Assembly: GCF_001902145.1 (NCBI RefSeq)
Contig: NZ_MRST01000027.1
Span: forward strand, 540,519 to 604,518
Direction: 5' to 3'
DNA: 64,000 nt
Source: Pseudomonas fluorescens
Lineage (GTDB): Bacteria; Pseudomonadota; Gammaproteobacteria; Pseudomonadales; Pseudomonadaceae
The position numbers and the translations under genes are program-made. The notes beneath the pieces were generated by a model that saw nothing but the letters and a program-made list of their open reading frames with translations, did no database searches and was not told the DNA's origin. Shown here piece by piece: positions 8,811 to 17,705 of this stretch (position 1 is its first letter; the number at the start of each line of letters is the position of its first letter).

Positions 8811-9353
8811 ATGGAGTATTGCGTTGAGGGCTACTGCCTTCGGCCATTGTCGTGCGACGATTTCGAGAGGGTCAGCCGTTACGAACGCGTCAATCGCAGG
8901 CATCTGCAACCCTGGGAGCCGCTCAGGGAGGAGGAATACTTCACCACTGGCAACGCCAAGGCCAGGGTGGAGCAGCAGGTCAACAATATGCAGGCTGGCA
9001 ACGCTCTGTGTTTCCTCTTGCTTGAACCCGAGAGCGGAGAGGTTCTAGCGCGGTGTAACTACACGAACATTGTGAGAGGCGTTTTTCAGGCCTGTCATCT
9101 CGGCTTCTCGCTAGCAGAATCTGCCCAGGGTCGCGGCCTGATGAAGAAAACACTTCAGGTCACTAACCAACACTGTTTTGAGCAACTGGGTCTTCACCGG
9201 ATCATGGCCAATCATTTACCCCACAATGTGCGAAGTGAACGCCTTCTGGAGTCGCTGGGGTTTGAGAAGGAAGGACATGCGCGAGCCTATCTGAAAATTG
9301 CTGGTGTCTGGGAGGACCATACGTTGAGATCGTTGATCAACCCTGAACAATAA
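8811..9353 (+). CDS. GNAT acetyltransferase (RimJ-like)
   Basis: A 180-residue RimJ/RimL-type acetyltransferase. It has the LRPLSCDDFERVSRYERVNR N terminus, the LGFSLAESAQGRGLMKKTL acetyl-CoA loop, and the NVRSERLLESLGFEKEGHAR block that is a hallmark of RimJ/RimL enzymes, which acetylate N-terminal residues of ribosomal proteins or related amines. The frame is open from 8763, but the ATG at 8811 has GGAGG six bases upstream and fits the family start. No operon partner is visible. Confidence 0.82.
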   Translation: MEYCVEGYCLRPLSCDDFERVSRYERVNRRHLQPWEPLREEEYFTTGNAKARVEQQVNNMQAGNALCFLLLEPESGEVLARCNYTNIVRGVFQACHLGFSLAESAQGRGLMKKTLQVTNQHCFEQLGLHRIMANHLPHNVRSERLLESLGFEKEGHARAYLKIAGVWEDHTLRSLINPEQ

Positions 9354-9381
9354 GCGCCCCACCCCACTCAGGAAAAAGCAG

Positions 9382-9620
9382 ATGTCTACCGAGCCCCTCT
9401 GCCTGGTTTTTGTCCCCGCTCTGGCAGCCTTGCTGACAGCCGCCGAATCGAAAAAAGGCGCCCTCTCAGCGAAGTCGAAGTGTGCAATATCCGCGACCAG
9501 GCCACCTGCATTGCGGTAACCTTCTCCACCGCGCTGGCGATGGAACAAGAACGGGGTTACCTCCTAGGTGGCCGTTACTGCAGGAATGGATATGTACACG
9601 GTCCAACTGTGTTGACTGTT
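9382..9620 (+). pseudogene. Frameshifted small conserved Pseudomonas gene
   Basis: The ATG at 9382 follows AGGAAAAA at good spacing and opens MSTEPLCLVFVPALAALLTA, which I recognise as the start of a small conserved Pseudomonas protein of about 75 residues. The frame stops after 45 codons. The continuation expected for the family (LSEVEVCNIRDQATCIAVTF and onward) is present in the shifted frame from about 9464. Restoring one base in the C-run at 9461-9463 would give the family-like GAPLSEVEV junction, so a one-base deletion is the simplest explanation. The C-terminal end also appears lost, since the second frame runs through into the tandem repeat that starts at 9617. A sequencing error could explain the frameshift but not the missing C terminus. 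Confidence 0.6.
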
Positions 9621-9868
9621 AGGCCGTCTTCGCAGGCAAGCCAGCTCCCACAGTTGGATCGTGGGGTGTCAGGTAGATTGGCGTGGGCTGGCAGGCCGCC
9701 ATCGCAGGCAAGCCAGCTCCCACAGTTGGATCGCTGAGTGTCAGGTAGATTGGCGTCGGCTGGCAGGCCGCCATCGCAGGCAAGCCAGCTCCCACAGTTG
9801 ATCGTGGGGTGTCAGGTAGATTGGCGTCGGCTGTCAGGCCGTCACGGGAGCAAGCTCCCTCGCCACAG
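9617..9868. repeat. 72-bp tandem repeat with Pseudomonas REP core
   Basis: Three near-identical units with a period of exactly 72 bases: the core CGCAGGCAAGCCAGCTCCCA begins at 9631, 9703 and 9775. A fourth, degenerate unit with the common GGAGCAAGCTCCCTCGCCACA core ends at about 9868. The units keep long reading frames open by chance; these are not genes. This is a known style of Pseudomonas intergenic REP sequence, here expanded in tandem. Confidence 0.85.
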
Positions 9869-9965
9869 ATTTAGCGTCGTGCCGAAGTTGTGTAGATACC
9901 TATGCTCTGATCAGCCTCTCGCCTGACGCCCCAACCCACTCCCAGGATTCACGGACCTCCTTTTT

Positions 9966-10331
9966 ATGCCGCCAGCCTCACGCGACCACGCCCGTATCGA
10001 ACGCCGCCTCATCGCAGCCCTGACCGACGCCTGCGAGATCGCAAAAACCGAAATCCCGGGCTTCGACTGGTTGACCCACACCGTCGACTACCGCGCCTTC
10101 CCCCAAAGCCTGCGGGTGATCTGGGTGTTCGACAGCGTTGCGAGCAAGGCTCACGCCCTTGCGACCGGCGCGGACGCCCGTATGCGCGAGCTGACCACCG
10201 CCGCGCTGGATGACGCTGACGTACACGTCCCGAACATCGCCCGCTGCGTCAGTTTCGACTCTGAAGAGGAATGCCACCTTCGGCATGGCGGCGATTGGCG
10301 TCGACGGCTGGCTACTCTCCGGGCGATCTGA
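9966..10331 (+). CDS. Conserved hypothetical protein
   Basis: A 121-residue soluble protein beginning MPPASRDHARIERRLIAALT. I recall close relatives across Pseudomonas with no assigned domain (sometimes misnamed as Fis-type regulators; no Fis helix-turn-helix is evident here). Features are an FPQSLRVIWVFD strand and the C-terminal FDSEEECHLRHGGDW block. The ribosome site is weak. It converges with the methyltransferase gene, with 25 bases between stops. Confidence 0.65.
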   Translation: MPPASRDHARIERRLIAALTDACEIAKTEIPGFDWLTHTVDYRAFPQSLRVIWVFDSVASKAHALATGADARMRELTTAALDDADVHVPNIARCVSFDSEEECHLRHGGDWRRRLATLRAI

Positions 10332-10356
10332 ATCGTGCCACGGGTTGCTGACTTCG

Positions 10357-11076
10357 CTATTGCACCTTACAACACGTCAGCCAAGCCCCCCAGAACAGGC
10401 TGCTGAAGAAACGGGTGGTGTCGCCGAAGCCGGCGTCGTGCAACAGCCTCTGAACCGCGGCCTCGGAATGCGGCGGGTCAGCGCCTTGAAGGATTTTGCC
10501 GAGCTTGGCCTTCACTTCGTCCGGGGTGGCTCCATGCTGACGCCAGCGTTGGCCCCACGCCGCCAGCAGCAGCGGCTGGCTCGCATACGCGTAATGATTG
10601 CCCGCGACGATCAGCGGTGCCCCCGGTTTCAGGTGCGCCCGAATCGATCGCAGCATCCGGTCCTTGGCCTCATCACCCTCCAGATGGTGGAGCACACCGA
10701 TCAAGGTGGCGGCGTCGTATGACGCGTCTGCTGCCAGGTCTTCAAGCGTCCCGAGATGCAGGGTTGTTCTATCCAGCAAGTGGTTGGCTTCCAACTGCTG
10801 CCTTGCCGCGTCCAGCATCGGCTGGGAGGGATCAACCGCCATGAAGCGCCAGCCCGGTTCAAGGCTGGCCATGGCGATGATCTCCTGCGCCGTACCGCCG
10901 GCGCCGACCACAAGTACCTTGGCCGAAGGGGCATCGCCAAGGCTCGCCGCGAGCATGCAGGCTGCCAGATCCTGGCACGCGTCATAGCCCGCCAATGCGA
11001 TACGGCTTTGTCGCGCGTACTCGTTGGCTCTTGAGGTGTCGAATTTTTCAGCAGGGTTGGGTGAGGATGAGTTCAA
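10357..11076 (-). CDS. Class I SAM-dependent methyltransferase
   Basis: A 239-residue methyltransferase. Motif I is KVLVVGAGGTAQEII (about 53-67), the acidic residue that binds the ribose is in FMAVDPSQPML (about 78-88), and motif IV is the ATLIGVLHHLEGDEA segment. The acceptor substrate cannot be inferred. The start is a TTG at 11076 with GGAG seven bases upstream; no ATG lies near enough to be better. The gene stands alone between a hypothetical gene and a cupin gene. Confidence 0.8.
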   Translation of the reverse strand: MNSSSPNPAEKFDTSRANEYARQSRIALAGYDACQDLAACMLAASLGDAPSAKVLVVGAGGTAQEIIAMASLEPGWRFMAVDPSQPMLDAARQQLEANHLLDRTTLHLGTLEDLAADASYDAATLIGVLHHLEGDEAKDRMLRSIRAHLKPGAPLIVAGNHYAYASQPLLLAAWGQRWRQHGATPDEVKAKLGKILQGADPPHSEAAVQRLLHDAGFGDTTRFFSSLFWGAWLTCCKVQ

Positions 11077-11260
11077 GGCGGTTCTCCGTGGCCTTGAAGG
11101 AAATTACGTTAACCGTGGCAGCAAGAAAAATGCATTAATTTTATGTACTGCATTCCCATGGGGAATGCAGGGCCGTGCGAGTGGAGGGGTTGCAGGATCG
11201 TACAAGCCTCTGCGCCTGATGGCCGGATAGTCTGGCTTCTCACTGACAGGAAGGCTCAGC

Positions 11261-11641
11261 ATGACTCACTTACAGCACCCTACCCAACCAATAAACCTCG
11301 CGCACAAAGCCTCGCTCATCGACCAGCAATGGAGCCCAAGAGTGGTTGCCGAAATGAACGACTACCAGTTCAAGGTCGTGCGCATCGAGGGCGAGTTCAT
11401 CTGGCATTCGCACCCCGAAACCGATGAAGCGTTCCTGGTGCTTGAAGGCACGCTGCGTATCGACCTGCCTGATGGCCCGGTGTATGTGAAGCCGGGTGAG
11501 TTGTATGTGGTGCCGCGTGGCATTGAGCACAGGACGGCGGCCGAAGGTGAAGCCAGGCTGATGATGATCGAGCCAAGGGGCATTCTGAATACCGGGCATG
11601 AAGGCGGAGAGCGCACCGCGTTGAATGACCAGTGGATTTGA
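11261..11641 (+). CDS. Cupin-domain protein
   Basis: A 126-residue single-domain cupin. The first cupin motif is visible as HSHPETDEAFLVLEG, with two His and one Glu as likely metal ligands, and the second as PGELYVVPRGIEHR with the fourth His. This spacing is that of small metal-binding cupins; the ligand or reaction is unknown. AGGAAGG precedes the ATG. An inverted REP element follows the stop. Confidence 0.85.
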   Translation: MTHLQHPTQPINLAHKASLIDQQWSPRVVAEMNDYQFKVVRIEGEFIWHSHPETDEAFLVLEGTLRIDLPDGPVYVKPGELYVVPRGIEHRTAAEGEARLMMIEPRGILNTGHEGGERTALNDQWI

Positions 11642-11656
11642 GCGCTGAGGCTTATT

Positions 11657-11769
11657 GCCCTCTGTAGGAGCGAGCTTGCTCGCGAAAAACGTCAACGATA
11701 ACGCGTGCTTCCTGAATGAACGCGGCGCCTGTAAGTTTTTCGCGAGCAAGCTCGCTCCTACAGAGGGCA
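11657..11769. repeat. REP inverted pair, copy 1
   Basis: Two arms of TGTAGGAGCGAGCTTGCTCG type facing each other around a spacer that contains AACGTCAACGATAACGCG. In this copy the complementarity extends outward into GCCCTCTGTAGG/CCTACAGAGGGC. It lies between convergent genes, where a strong hairpin could also stop or stabilise transcripts. Confidence 0.9.
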
Positions 11770-11833
11770 AGCCCCTCCCCGTCCAAGTTGTCGATATTTA
11801 TGGCCAGGTGGGTGTCAAACAATGCCCCAAGCC

Positions 11834-12919
11834 CTATCGCCTTTGAATCTGCACCGTAGCAAACGTCGGCTCGTCACGCGCCTGCTCCAGTGCATTCCTG
11901 GGCTTTTGCGGCGCCCGGGATTGCCCCTCTGGCCGTAACGCAGGCGGCGGATGCAGGCGCATGTCCGAGCGCTCATCGCTGGGCGCCACGCCGAAGAAAT
12001 CCCGGTAGCACTTGGAAAAATGCGGCGTGGACACAAAGCCGCAAATCACCGCCAGCTCGACAATCGAAATGGGCGTCTGCATCAGCAACTGGCGGGCACG
12101 GGTCAGGCGCAGCTTGAGGTAATAGCGCGATGGCGTGCAGTACAGGTGCTTCTGGAACATGCGCTCCAACTGGCGGCGGGACACGTGCACATAGGCGGCC
12201 AGTTCGTCGAGGTCGATGGGTTCTTCCAGGTTGGATTCCATCAGGGCGACCACTTCTTGCAGCTTGGGCTGTTGCGTGCCGAGCAGGTGCTTGAGCGGCA
12301 CGCGTTGGTGGTCGCGCTCGTTGCGAATGCGCTCGTACACGAACATCTGGGAAATCGCCGCCGACAGCGTGTGCCCGTGATCGCGGCCGATCAGGTGCAG
12401 CATCATGTCCAACGGCGCAGTGCCGCCGGAGCTGGTAAAGCGGTTGCCATCGAGCGTGAATACGCTGGAGCTGACCTTGACGCGGGTAAACGCCTCCTGC
12501 ATCGACGCCATCAGCTCCCAATGCACGCTGCACTGGAAGCCATCGAGCAACCCCGCCTGGGCCAGCGCCCAACTGCCGGTGCACACCGCGCCGAGACGTT
12601 TGCAGTACAGGCGCGCCTGGCTGCGCAACCAGGCGATGAGCGCAGGGCTGATAGCCTGTTGAATGCCCACGCCGCCGCACACGATCACTGCATCGAAGCC
12701 GCGCTGGTCCTGCGCGCACGCGTCCGGGGTCACCGACACGCCATCGCTGGCCCACACCGGCTGGCCGTCCAGGCTCAGGGTTTGCCAACGGTAGAGCTCT
12801 TCGCCCGCCAATTGGTTGGCCATGCGCAGCGGCTCGACCGCACACGACAGCGATATCAGGGTGAATTGGTCCAGCAGCAAAAAGCCGATGGTCTGACAAA
12901 CAGGTGCCTCGGTTTCCAT
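11834..12919 (-). CDS. GlxA-family AraC regulator, GbdR-like
   Basis: A 361-residue regulator with an N-terminal DJ-1/PfpI-like domain (about 10-190, IGFLLLDQFTLISLSCAVEP onward, with the conserved AVCTGSWALAQAGLLDG elbow) and a C-terminal AraC helix-turn-helix (about 220-320, LDELAAYVHVSRRQLERMFQ). It closely resembles GbdR, the Pseudomonas activator of glycine-betaine catabolism, by recalled sequence, but its location next to an amino-acid permease suggests a paralogue acting on another amine or amino acid. The frame permits GTG at 12922 or ATG at 12919; a GGGGTAG lies before both. Only 22 bases separate it from the permease gene upstream on the same strand, so the two are probably cotranscribed. 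Confidence 0.85.
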   Translation of the reverse strand: METEAPVCQTIGFLLLDQFTLISLSCAVEPLRMANQLAGEELYRWQTLSLDGQPVWASDGVSVTPDACAQDQRGFDAVIVCGGVGIQQAISPALIAWLRSQARLYCKRLGAVCTGSWALAQAGLLDGFQCSVHWELMASMQEAFTRVKVSSSVFTLDGNRFTSSGGTAPLDMMLHLIGRDHGHTLSAAISQMFVYERIRNERDHQRVPLKHLLGTQQPKLQEVVALMESNLEEPIDLDELAAYVHVSRRQLERMFQKHLYCTPSRYYLKLRLTRARQLLMQTPISIVELAVICGFVSTPHFSKCYRDFFGVAPSDERSDMRLHPPPALRPEGQSRAPQKPRNALEQARDEPTFATVQIQRR

Positions 12920-12941
12920 CACCGCTACCCCAGAGGCGTGA

Positions 12942-14348
12942 TCAGGACTGTTCCAGCGCCACCGGCTTGGGTGCCCGGTTGTGCTGGCGCGCCGTGACCA
13001 GGCCGATGAAGGAAATCACCAACGCCAGGCCAATGGTCGAGGACACTTCGGTGCGGTGCTCGGGCGTCACCATCATCACCCCAAGGGCGAGGCAGATGAA
13101 CACGATCACCAGGTAAGTCAGCCACGGAAACAGCCACATGCGAAAGGTCAGCTCGACGTTTTGCCGAAGCAGCAAGCGACGCATACGCAGTTGCGAGATA
13201 GCGATCACCAGGTACACCAACAACGCGATGGCCCCGGAGCTGGCGAGCAAGAACTGGAACAGACCGGCCGGCATGAAGTAGCTCAGCAACGTAACGCCCG
13301 CACCGATGATGGTGCTGGCGATCACCGCCGCCCGGGGCACGCCCGCCTTCGAGGTGATTTTAAGCGCCGGCGGCGCATCGCCGCGTTTGCCCAGGGAAAA
13401 CAGCATGCGCGAAGAAATGTAGATCGAGGAGTTCATGCAACTGGCTACTGCGATCAACACCACCACATCGACCATGAACTTGGCATTGGGGATGTTCATC
13501 AGTTCCAGTGCGCGCTGATAGGAACCCACGGATGCCAGCAGCGGATCGTTCCACGGCACCACGGAGATAACGATGGAGATCGATAACAGGTAGAACACGC
13601 CGATGCGCCAGATCACCGAACGTGTGGCCTTGGCGATGTTCTGCGCCGGGTTGCTCGATTCCGCCGCGGCGATGGTCACCGCTTCGGTGCCGATGAAACT
13701 GAACATGATGGTAATGAACGCGCCCACCACCGCCGACAGGCCGTTGGGAGCAAACCCGCCGTGTTCCTCCATCAAGCGGCTCAAGCCGCTGGCTTCGCGA
13801 TCCGGGATCCAGCCCATGAGTACGCTGAAGCCCAGGCCGATAAAGCCGACGATGGCAATCACTTTGGCCATGGCGAACCAGAATTCGAATTCGCCGTATT
13901 TGGCCACGCTGAATAGATTGGTGATCACCAGCAAAACGATTGAGATCAACGCAAACAGCCACGCATCAACCTGAGGGAACCACTGATTGAGCACATGCCC
14001 GGCGGCCAATGCCTCGATGGGAATGACCAGCACCCAGAACCACCAATACAACCAGCCGATGGTAAACCCCGCCCAGGGGCCAATGGCCTGGTCGGCGTAG
14101 GTGGAAAACGAGCCGGTGTCCGGGCGCGCCACCGCCATTTCCCCCAGCATACGCATGACCAGCACCACCAGCAGGCCGGAGAACAGATAGGCCAGCAACA
14201 CCGCTGGCCCGGCGGCGGCGATCGCATGCCCGGAGCCGACAAACAACCCCGCGCCGATGATGCCAGCGATGGACAACATGGTCACATGGCGCGGCTTGAA
14301 GCCCTGCGCCAGCTGACCGTTGGAATCGTTGCAGTTGAGGCTAGTCAT
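12942..14348 (-). CDS. Amino-acid permease (APC superfamily, GABA-permease-like)
   Basis: A 468-residue inner-membrane transporter with about 12 hydrophobic helices. The N-terminal FKPRHVTMLSIAGIIGAGLF and the SFIGTEAVTIAAAESSNP segment are signatures of the amino-acid transporter (AAT) branch of the APC superfamily, which includes GabP and the aromatic and proline permeases; GabP-like by overall look. Substrate remains open. The open frame extends far upstream to 15659, but the ATG at 14348 is the family start. It is followed by the GbdR-like regulator, which probably responds to its substrate. Confidence 0.85.
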   Translation of the reverse strand: MTSLNCNDSNGQLAQGFKPRHVTMLSIAGIIGAGLFVGSGHAIAAAGPAVLLAYLFSGLLVVLVMRMLGEMAVARPDTGSFSTYADQAIGPWAGFTIGWLYWWFWVLVIPIEALAAGHVLNQWFPQVDAWLFALISIVLLVITNLFSVAKYGEFEFWFAMAKVIAIVGFIGLGFSVLMGWIPDREASGLSRLMEEHGGFAPNGLSAVVGAFITIMFSFIGTEAVTIAAAESSNPAQNIAKATRSVIWRIGVFYLLSISIVISVVPWNDPLLASVGSYQRALELMNIPNAKFMVDVVVLIAVASCMNSSIYISSRMLFSLGKRGDAPPALKITSKAGVPRAAVIASTIIGAGVTLLSYFMPAGLFQFLLASSGAIALLVYLVIAISQLRMRRLLLRQNVELTFRMWLFPWLTYLVIVFICLALGVMMVTPEHRTEVSSTIGLALVISFIGLVTARQHNRAPKPVALEQS

Positions 14349-14473
14349 TGTTTTTGTTGTTCTCGGGCGGCCAATGACCCTCACCTTAAGTGCCCTAGGC
14401 CAGGCACAAGTAGCCTGGTTACGCCACCATCGTGCCTGATATCGACATTGGCGATGGCCCTCAACCGCGCCGC

Positions 14474-16204
14474 TCACCCGTTGCCCAGCATCTGCCACAA
14501 CGACGCGCCCACACCGGTAATGCTCTCCCCGGCGATCAACCCCGCCGCCGCCGTGATCGCAAAGCGCTGGGTCACGCTTGGCCAGCGACGGCTCACCGCC
14601 CAGGTCATGATCGCGCCCAGGGCCATCATCAGCGACACCGACGCAGGCAAGACAAACGCCAGTCCCAAGGCTGCCGCACTCGGCAGGTAGCGGGCGCGAT
14701 GGGTGGGTAATGTGCTGTCGAGTATGCCCAGCAGTACGCCGCACAGGCTTGCAACAGCAATGGCCCAGCGGATGCTGGGTGACAACGAATCCAGCCCGTG
14801 GGTCAGGGTTTGGGCCACAGCTTTCCAGGTGGCGACGGCCGGGGCTGGCCACTGTTCGGTGAGCAGCATGGTTTGAGGGTCGGGGATCAACGCCAGGTAA
14901 GCGAATACGCCGACGATGCTGCCGACAAAAATCCCGAGGATCTGGGCGATCACTTGTTTGTGCGGCGTCGCGCCAATCGCCTTGCCCACCTTGAAATCGT
15001 TCATCAAGTCCGTGCACTGCCCCGCCGAACCGCCAGCGGTGTTGGCGCTCATCAGGTTGATCGGCACCTGGCCCGGCGCAACGATGCCAAAACTCAGCTG
15101 GGACAGTTGCCCGATGGCGCCGATCGGCGGAATACCGGTTGCCCCCACCACCCGCGCCGCCACGGCGGCCAGGCAGATCGCCAGGGGAATGGTCAGCAGC
15201 GCCATCCCAAGGTTGATACCGAACAACAGCGCTTGCAGGCTCACCACCAACACTATCGCCAGGGCGAACCCCACGGCAGGCCCAGGCTTGGGAACCGTCC
15301 AAGACGTGCCGCCAGCCACTCGGGTTGAGCGATGCAACGCCCACAGGCGAATCGCCAGGGACGCCAGGGTGGAACACACCATCAGGCTCACCCCTGGCCA
15401 AAGCAGCCATTCCACCAGCGCGGCAAATTGCGGGCCGCTGCTGTCGGCGGGCAGGCTCACCAAGCCATTGGCCAACAGCCACGGCCCCAGCCCGCCCCAT
15501 GCCAGCAAGGCGCCGAGCAGCAGGGTCAGGCCCACGCGAATGCCGATAATGCCGCCGAACCCCAGCAACAGCAGCGAAGGGTCTGCGGTGAAGGTCAGGC
15601 GCTCCAACGCAGGGCTCGGCGACCAGCGTGGGAAAACCCACATAAAGGTATCCACCCACTTGACCAGCCCCGACAACAGCGCCGCGCCGAGCAGCACTTT
15701 CAAGCGCGTTGCGGCTTCGCGCCCGTGGTTGTAAATGTGCAGCAGGGTCTCCAGGGTAGCCATGCCTTCGGGAAACTTCAGCGCCTTGTCATTGAGCAAT
15801 GAAGGCCGCAGGTACCACGCGATCCAGATCCCCAGGAAACTCACCGAAAACACCCAGGCGATCATCGGCAGCGCTGCCAGTTGGTTGCCGGTGAGCAAGG
15901 TATAAGCCGGGATGGGCGCGACCAGCCCGCCGGAAATGATCGACGCCGCGGCAGAGGCCACGGTCTGGTTGATATTGCTCTCGTGCAGGGTCCACGGCAG
16001 GTGTTCAGCGGAACGCCGGGCCAGGCCTTGCCAGATGCCATAGCCGATCAGCAAGGCGATGATCGACATATTGAACGACCAGCCGATCTTCAAGCCTGCG
16101 TAAACATTGGATGGGGTCAGCAGGATGCCCAGCACGATCCCGGTGATGACTGCCCGCAGGCTCAGTTCGCGCTCTACGGGCGCGATTGACGAGGTGGGGT
16201 GCAT
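14474..16204 (-). CDS. OPT-family oligopeptide/metallophore transporter
   Basis: A 576-residue polytopic inner-membrane protein of the OPT family. Diagnostic segments are TPSNVYAGLKIGWSFNMSI near the N terminus, NINQTVASAAASIISGG (about 75-90), and the NLMSANTAGGSAGQCTDLMN loop in the second half. OPT proteins import oligopeptides or metal-chelate complexes by proton symport. The frame is open 43 codons further upstream, but that part is translated from REP DNA; the ATG at 16204 has AAAGGAA at good spacing. A 125-base gap separates it from the permease, so an OPT-permease-regulator operon is possible. Confidence 0.88.
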   Translation of the reverse strand: MHPTSSIAPVERELSLRAVITGIVLGILLTPSNVYAGLKIGWSFNMSIIALLIGYGIWQGLARRSAEHLPWTLHESNINQTVASAAASIISGGLVAPIPAYTLLTGNQLAALPMIAWVFSVSFLGIWIAWYLRPSLLNDKALKFPEGMATLETLLHIYNHGREAATRLKVLLGAALLSGLVKWVDTFMWVFPRWSPSPALERLTFTADPSLLLLGFGGIIGIRVGLTLLLGALLAWGGLGPWLLANGLVSLPADSSGPQFAALVEWLLWPGVSLMVCSTLASLAIRLWALHRSTRVAGGTSWTVPKPGPAVGFALAIVLVVSLQALLFGINLGMALLTIPLAICLAAVAARVVGATGIPPIGAIGQLSQLSFGIVAPGQVPINLMSANTAGGSAGQCTDLMNDFKVGKAIGATPHKQVIAQILGIFVGSIVGVFAYLALIPDPQTMLLTEQWPAPAVATWKAVAQTLTHGLDSLSPSIRWAIAVASLCGVLLGILDSTLPTHRARYLPSAAALGLAFVLPASVSLMMALGAIMTWAVSRRWPSVTQRFAITAAAGLIAGESITGVGASLWQMLGNG

Positions 16205-16284
16205 GCAGATTCCTTTCGAGAAAAGCCAGTGCCACCTTTTAAGTGAGCGCTGGGAGACTCGAAGGTTCACCTGCCGAAATAGGT

Positions 16285-16387
16285 TCTGTAGGAGCGAGCT
16301 TGCTCGCGAAAAACCCAAAGGCGCCGCGTTCATCCAGGAAACACGCGTTATCGTTGACGTTTTTCGCGAGCAAGCTCGCTCCTACAG
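16285..16387. repeat. REP inverted pair, copy 2
   Basis: Same element as copy 1, with arms CTGTAGGAGCGAGCTTGCTC and its complement and the same internal spacer in opposite orientation. It lies between the GST gene and the OPT transporter gene, upstream of the latter. Confidence 0.9.
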
Positions 16388-16408
16388 GAGGCGGTGTCGG
16401 TGGGCCCG

Positions 16409-17035
16409 CTATTTGGCGAACGCGTATTCCCCGCCCCGCTCCACCGCCTTGCGGTAAGCCGGACGCGCCTGAAGCTTTTGCAGCCATGCCGCCAGGTTCG
16501 GGTAAGCCTGCAATTTGCCCTGGGCCTGGGCGACTTCGCCGATAAAGCTCATCTGGATATCCGCGCCGCTGAGTGCGTCGCCCACCAGGTACGGCGTGTG
16601 CCCCAGCACATCATTCAGGTAGCCCAGGTAGTTGGCCAGCTCCGATTCGATCCGCGGATGCAGCGGTGCGCCTGCTTCACCCAGGCGTCCGACGTAGAGG
16701 TTGAGCATCAGCGGCAGCATGGCCGAGCCTTCGGCGAAGTGCATCCATTGCACATAGCTGTCATAGGCGTCGGTAGCCGGGTCGGGTTGCAGTTGGCCGT
16801 TGCCGTGGCGGCGGATGAGGTAGTCGATGATCGCAGCAGATTCGATCAGCACCTGGGAGCCGTCTTCGATCACCGGGGATTTGCCCAACGGGTGGATGGC
16901 CTTGAGTTCAGGCGGTGCCAGGTTGGTCTTGGCGTCGCGCTGGTAGCGCTTGATGTCGTAGGGCAGGCCCAGTTCTTCAAGTATCCAGAGAATGCGTTGT
17001 GAGCGGGAATTGTTGAGGTGGTGGACAGTGATCAT
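16409..17035 (-). CDS. Glutathione S-transferase
   Basis: A 208-residue two-domain GST. The N-terminal thioredoxin-like domain carries VHHLNNSRSQRILWILEELG with a Ser in the usual catalytic position and LGKSPVIEDG with the cis-Pro and the glutathione-binding ES pair (VLIESAAIIDYL). The C-terminal helical domain includes LSGADIQMSF, the usual N-cap motif. Probably cytosolic detoxification; substrate unknown. The ATG at 17035 is chosen over the longer open frame because it matches the family N terminus. Confidence 0.88.
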   Translation of the reverse strand: MITVHHLNNSRSQRILWILEELGLPYDIKRYQRDAKTNLAPPELKAIHPLGKSPVIEDGSQVLIESAAIIDYLIRRHGNGQLQPDPATDAYDSYVQWMHFAEGSAMLPLMLNLYVGRLGEAGAPLHPRIESELANYLGYLNDVLGHTPYLVGDALSGADIQMSFIGEVAQAQGKLQAYPNLAAWLQKLQARPAYRKAVERGGEYAFAK

Positions 17036-17165
17036 CGAGGGCAGCTCCGTTAGGGTTAAGCAGAAGACTACACGACGGAGGTGGAGTGCCCTGAATGTTG
17101 TTCGCCTCAAGAGCAATCCCGTAATATCACTCAAGGCTCGACTGTTCCACAGCAAAGGATGGCAC

Positions 17166-17705
17166 ATGCAACGCATCGTGATACTTGGCAACGCAGGCAG
17201 CGGCAAATCGACCCTGGCCCGCGAACTTGGCACACGCTTGAATTTGTCCGTGGTGCATCTGGACAGATTGTTCTGGGAGCCTAATTGGATAGAGGCCGAC
17301 AATGAGGTCTTCCGCGCACGGGTCCGGCAAGCGATTGCATCGGACAGTTGGGTCTGTGAAGGCAATTACGCCCGACGCACTTTCGATCTACGCCTGCCGC
17401 GCGCAGACCTCATCATCTGGCTCGACACCCCTCGCACCACCTGCTTGCGACGTGTGCTTATACGCAGTCTGCTGGACCGGCCGCGCGCGGATAAACCCGC
17501 AGGCTGCAAGGAGAAACTGGACAAGGAGTTTCTGAACTTCCTGAGCTTTTGCTGGAACTACGATCGGCTGAGCCGACCTGGCATTGAAGCGGCGCGCATG
17601 AATATCGGGCCGCAGATTCCAGTGATTCACTTGCGCAACGCACAGGAAGTAGACGAGCTTCTGAACTGCGAAGATCAACCCTGTGGATTCACCCGCATGT
17701 ACTGA
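17166..17705 (+). CDS. P-loop nucleotide kinase, FlaR/adenylate-kinase-like
   Basis: A 179-residue P-loop protein starting MQRIVILGNAGSGKSTLARE, with Walker A GNAGSGKS at residues 8-15. The following HLDRLFWEPNW segment, the CEGNYARRTFDLRLPRADLIIWLD segment with its Walker-B-like strand, and an arginine-rich lid region are typical of the proteins annotated as DNA topology modulation protein FlaR or adenylate-kinase-like. Real substrate unknown. The ATG at 17166 sits directly before the P-loop strand; longer reading frames upstream have no ribosome site. Its 3' end overlaps the convergent DUF3144 gene by 31 bases. Confidence 0.8.
   Translation: MQRIVILGNAGSGKSTLARELGTRLNLSVVHLDRLFWEPNWIEADNEVFRARVRQAIASDSWVCEGNYARRTFDLRLPRADLIIWLDTPRTTCLRRVLIRSLLDRPRADKPAGCKEKLDKEFLNFLSFCWNYDRLSRPGIEAARMNIGPQIPVIHLRNAQEVDELLNCEDQPCGFTRMY

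Noticed and set aside
9624..9868. CRISPR-like regular spacing
   Set aside because: Spacers between the cores are nearly identical, so it is a simple tandem repeat, and no cas genes are present.
9480..9926. ORFs of 85 and 62 codons across the tandem repeat
   Set aside because: They are translations of the 72-base repeat units and have repeated peptide sequence; not independent genes. The first part belongs to the frameshifted gene.
11951..12997. Long plus-strand frame of 348 codons opposite the GbdR-like regulator
   Set aside because: Composition is the His/Arg/Gln-rich pattern of a shadow frame in high-GC DNA; the opposite strand encodes a clear regulator.
12942..15659. A 905-codon open frame on the minus strand
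   Set aside because: Only the last 468 codons match a protein family (amino-acid permease from 14348). The upstream part is antisense/out-of-frame over the OPT gene in GC-rich DNA.
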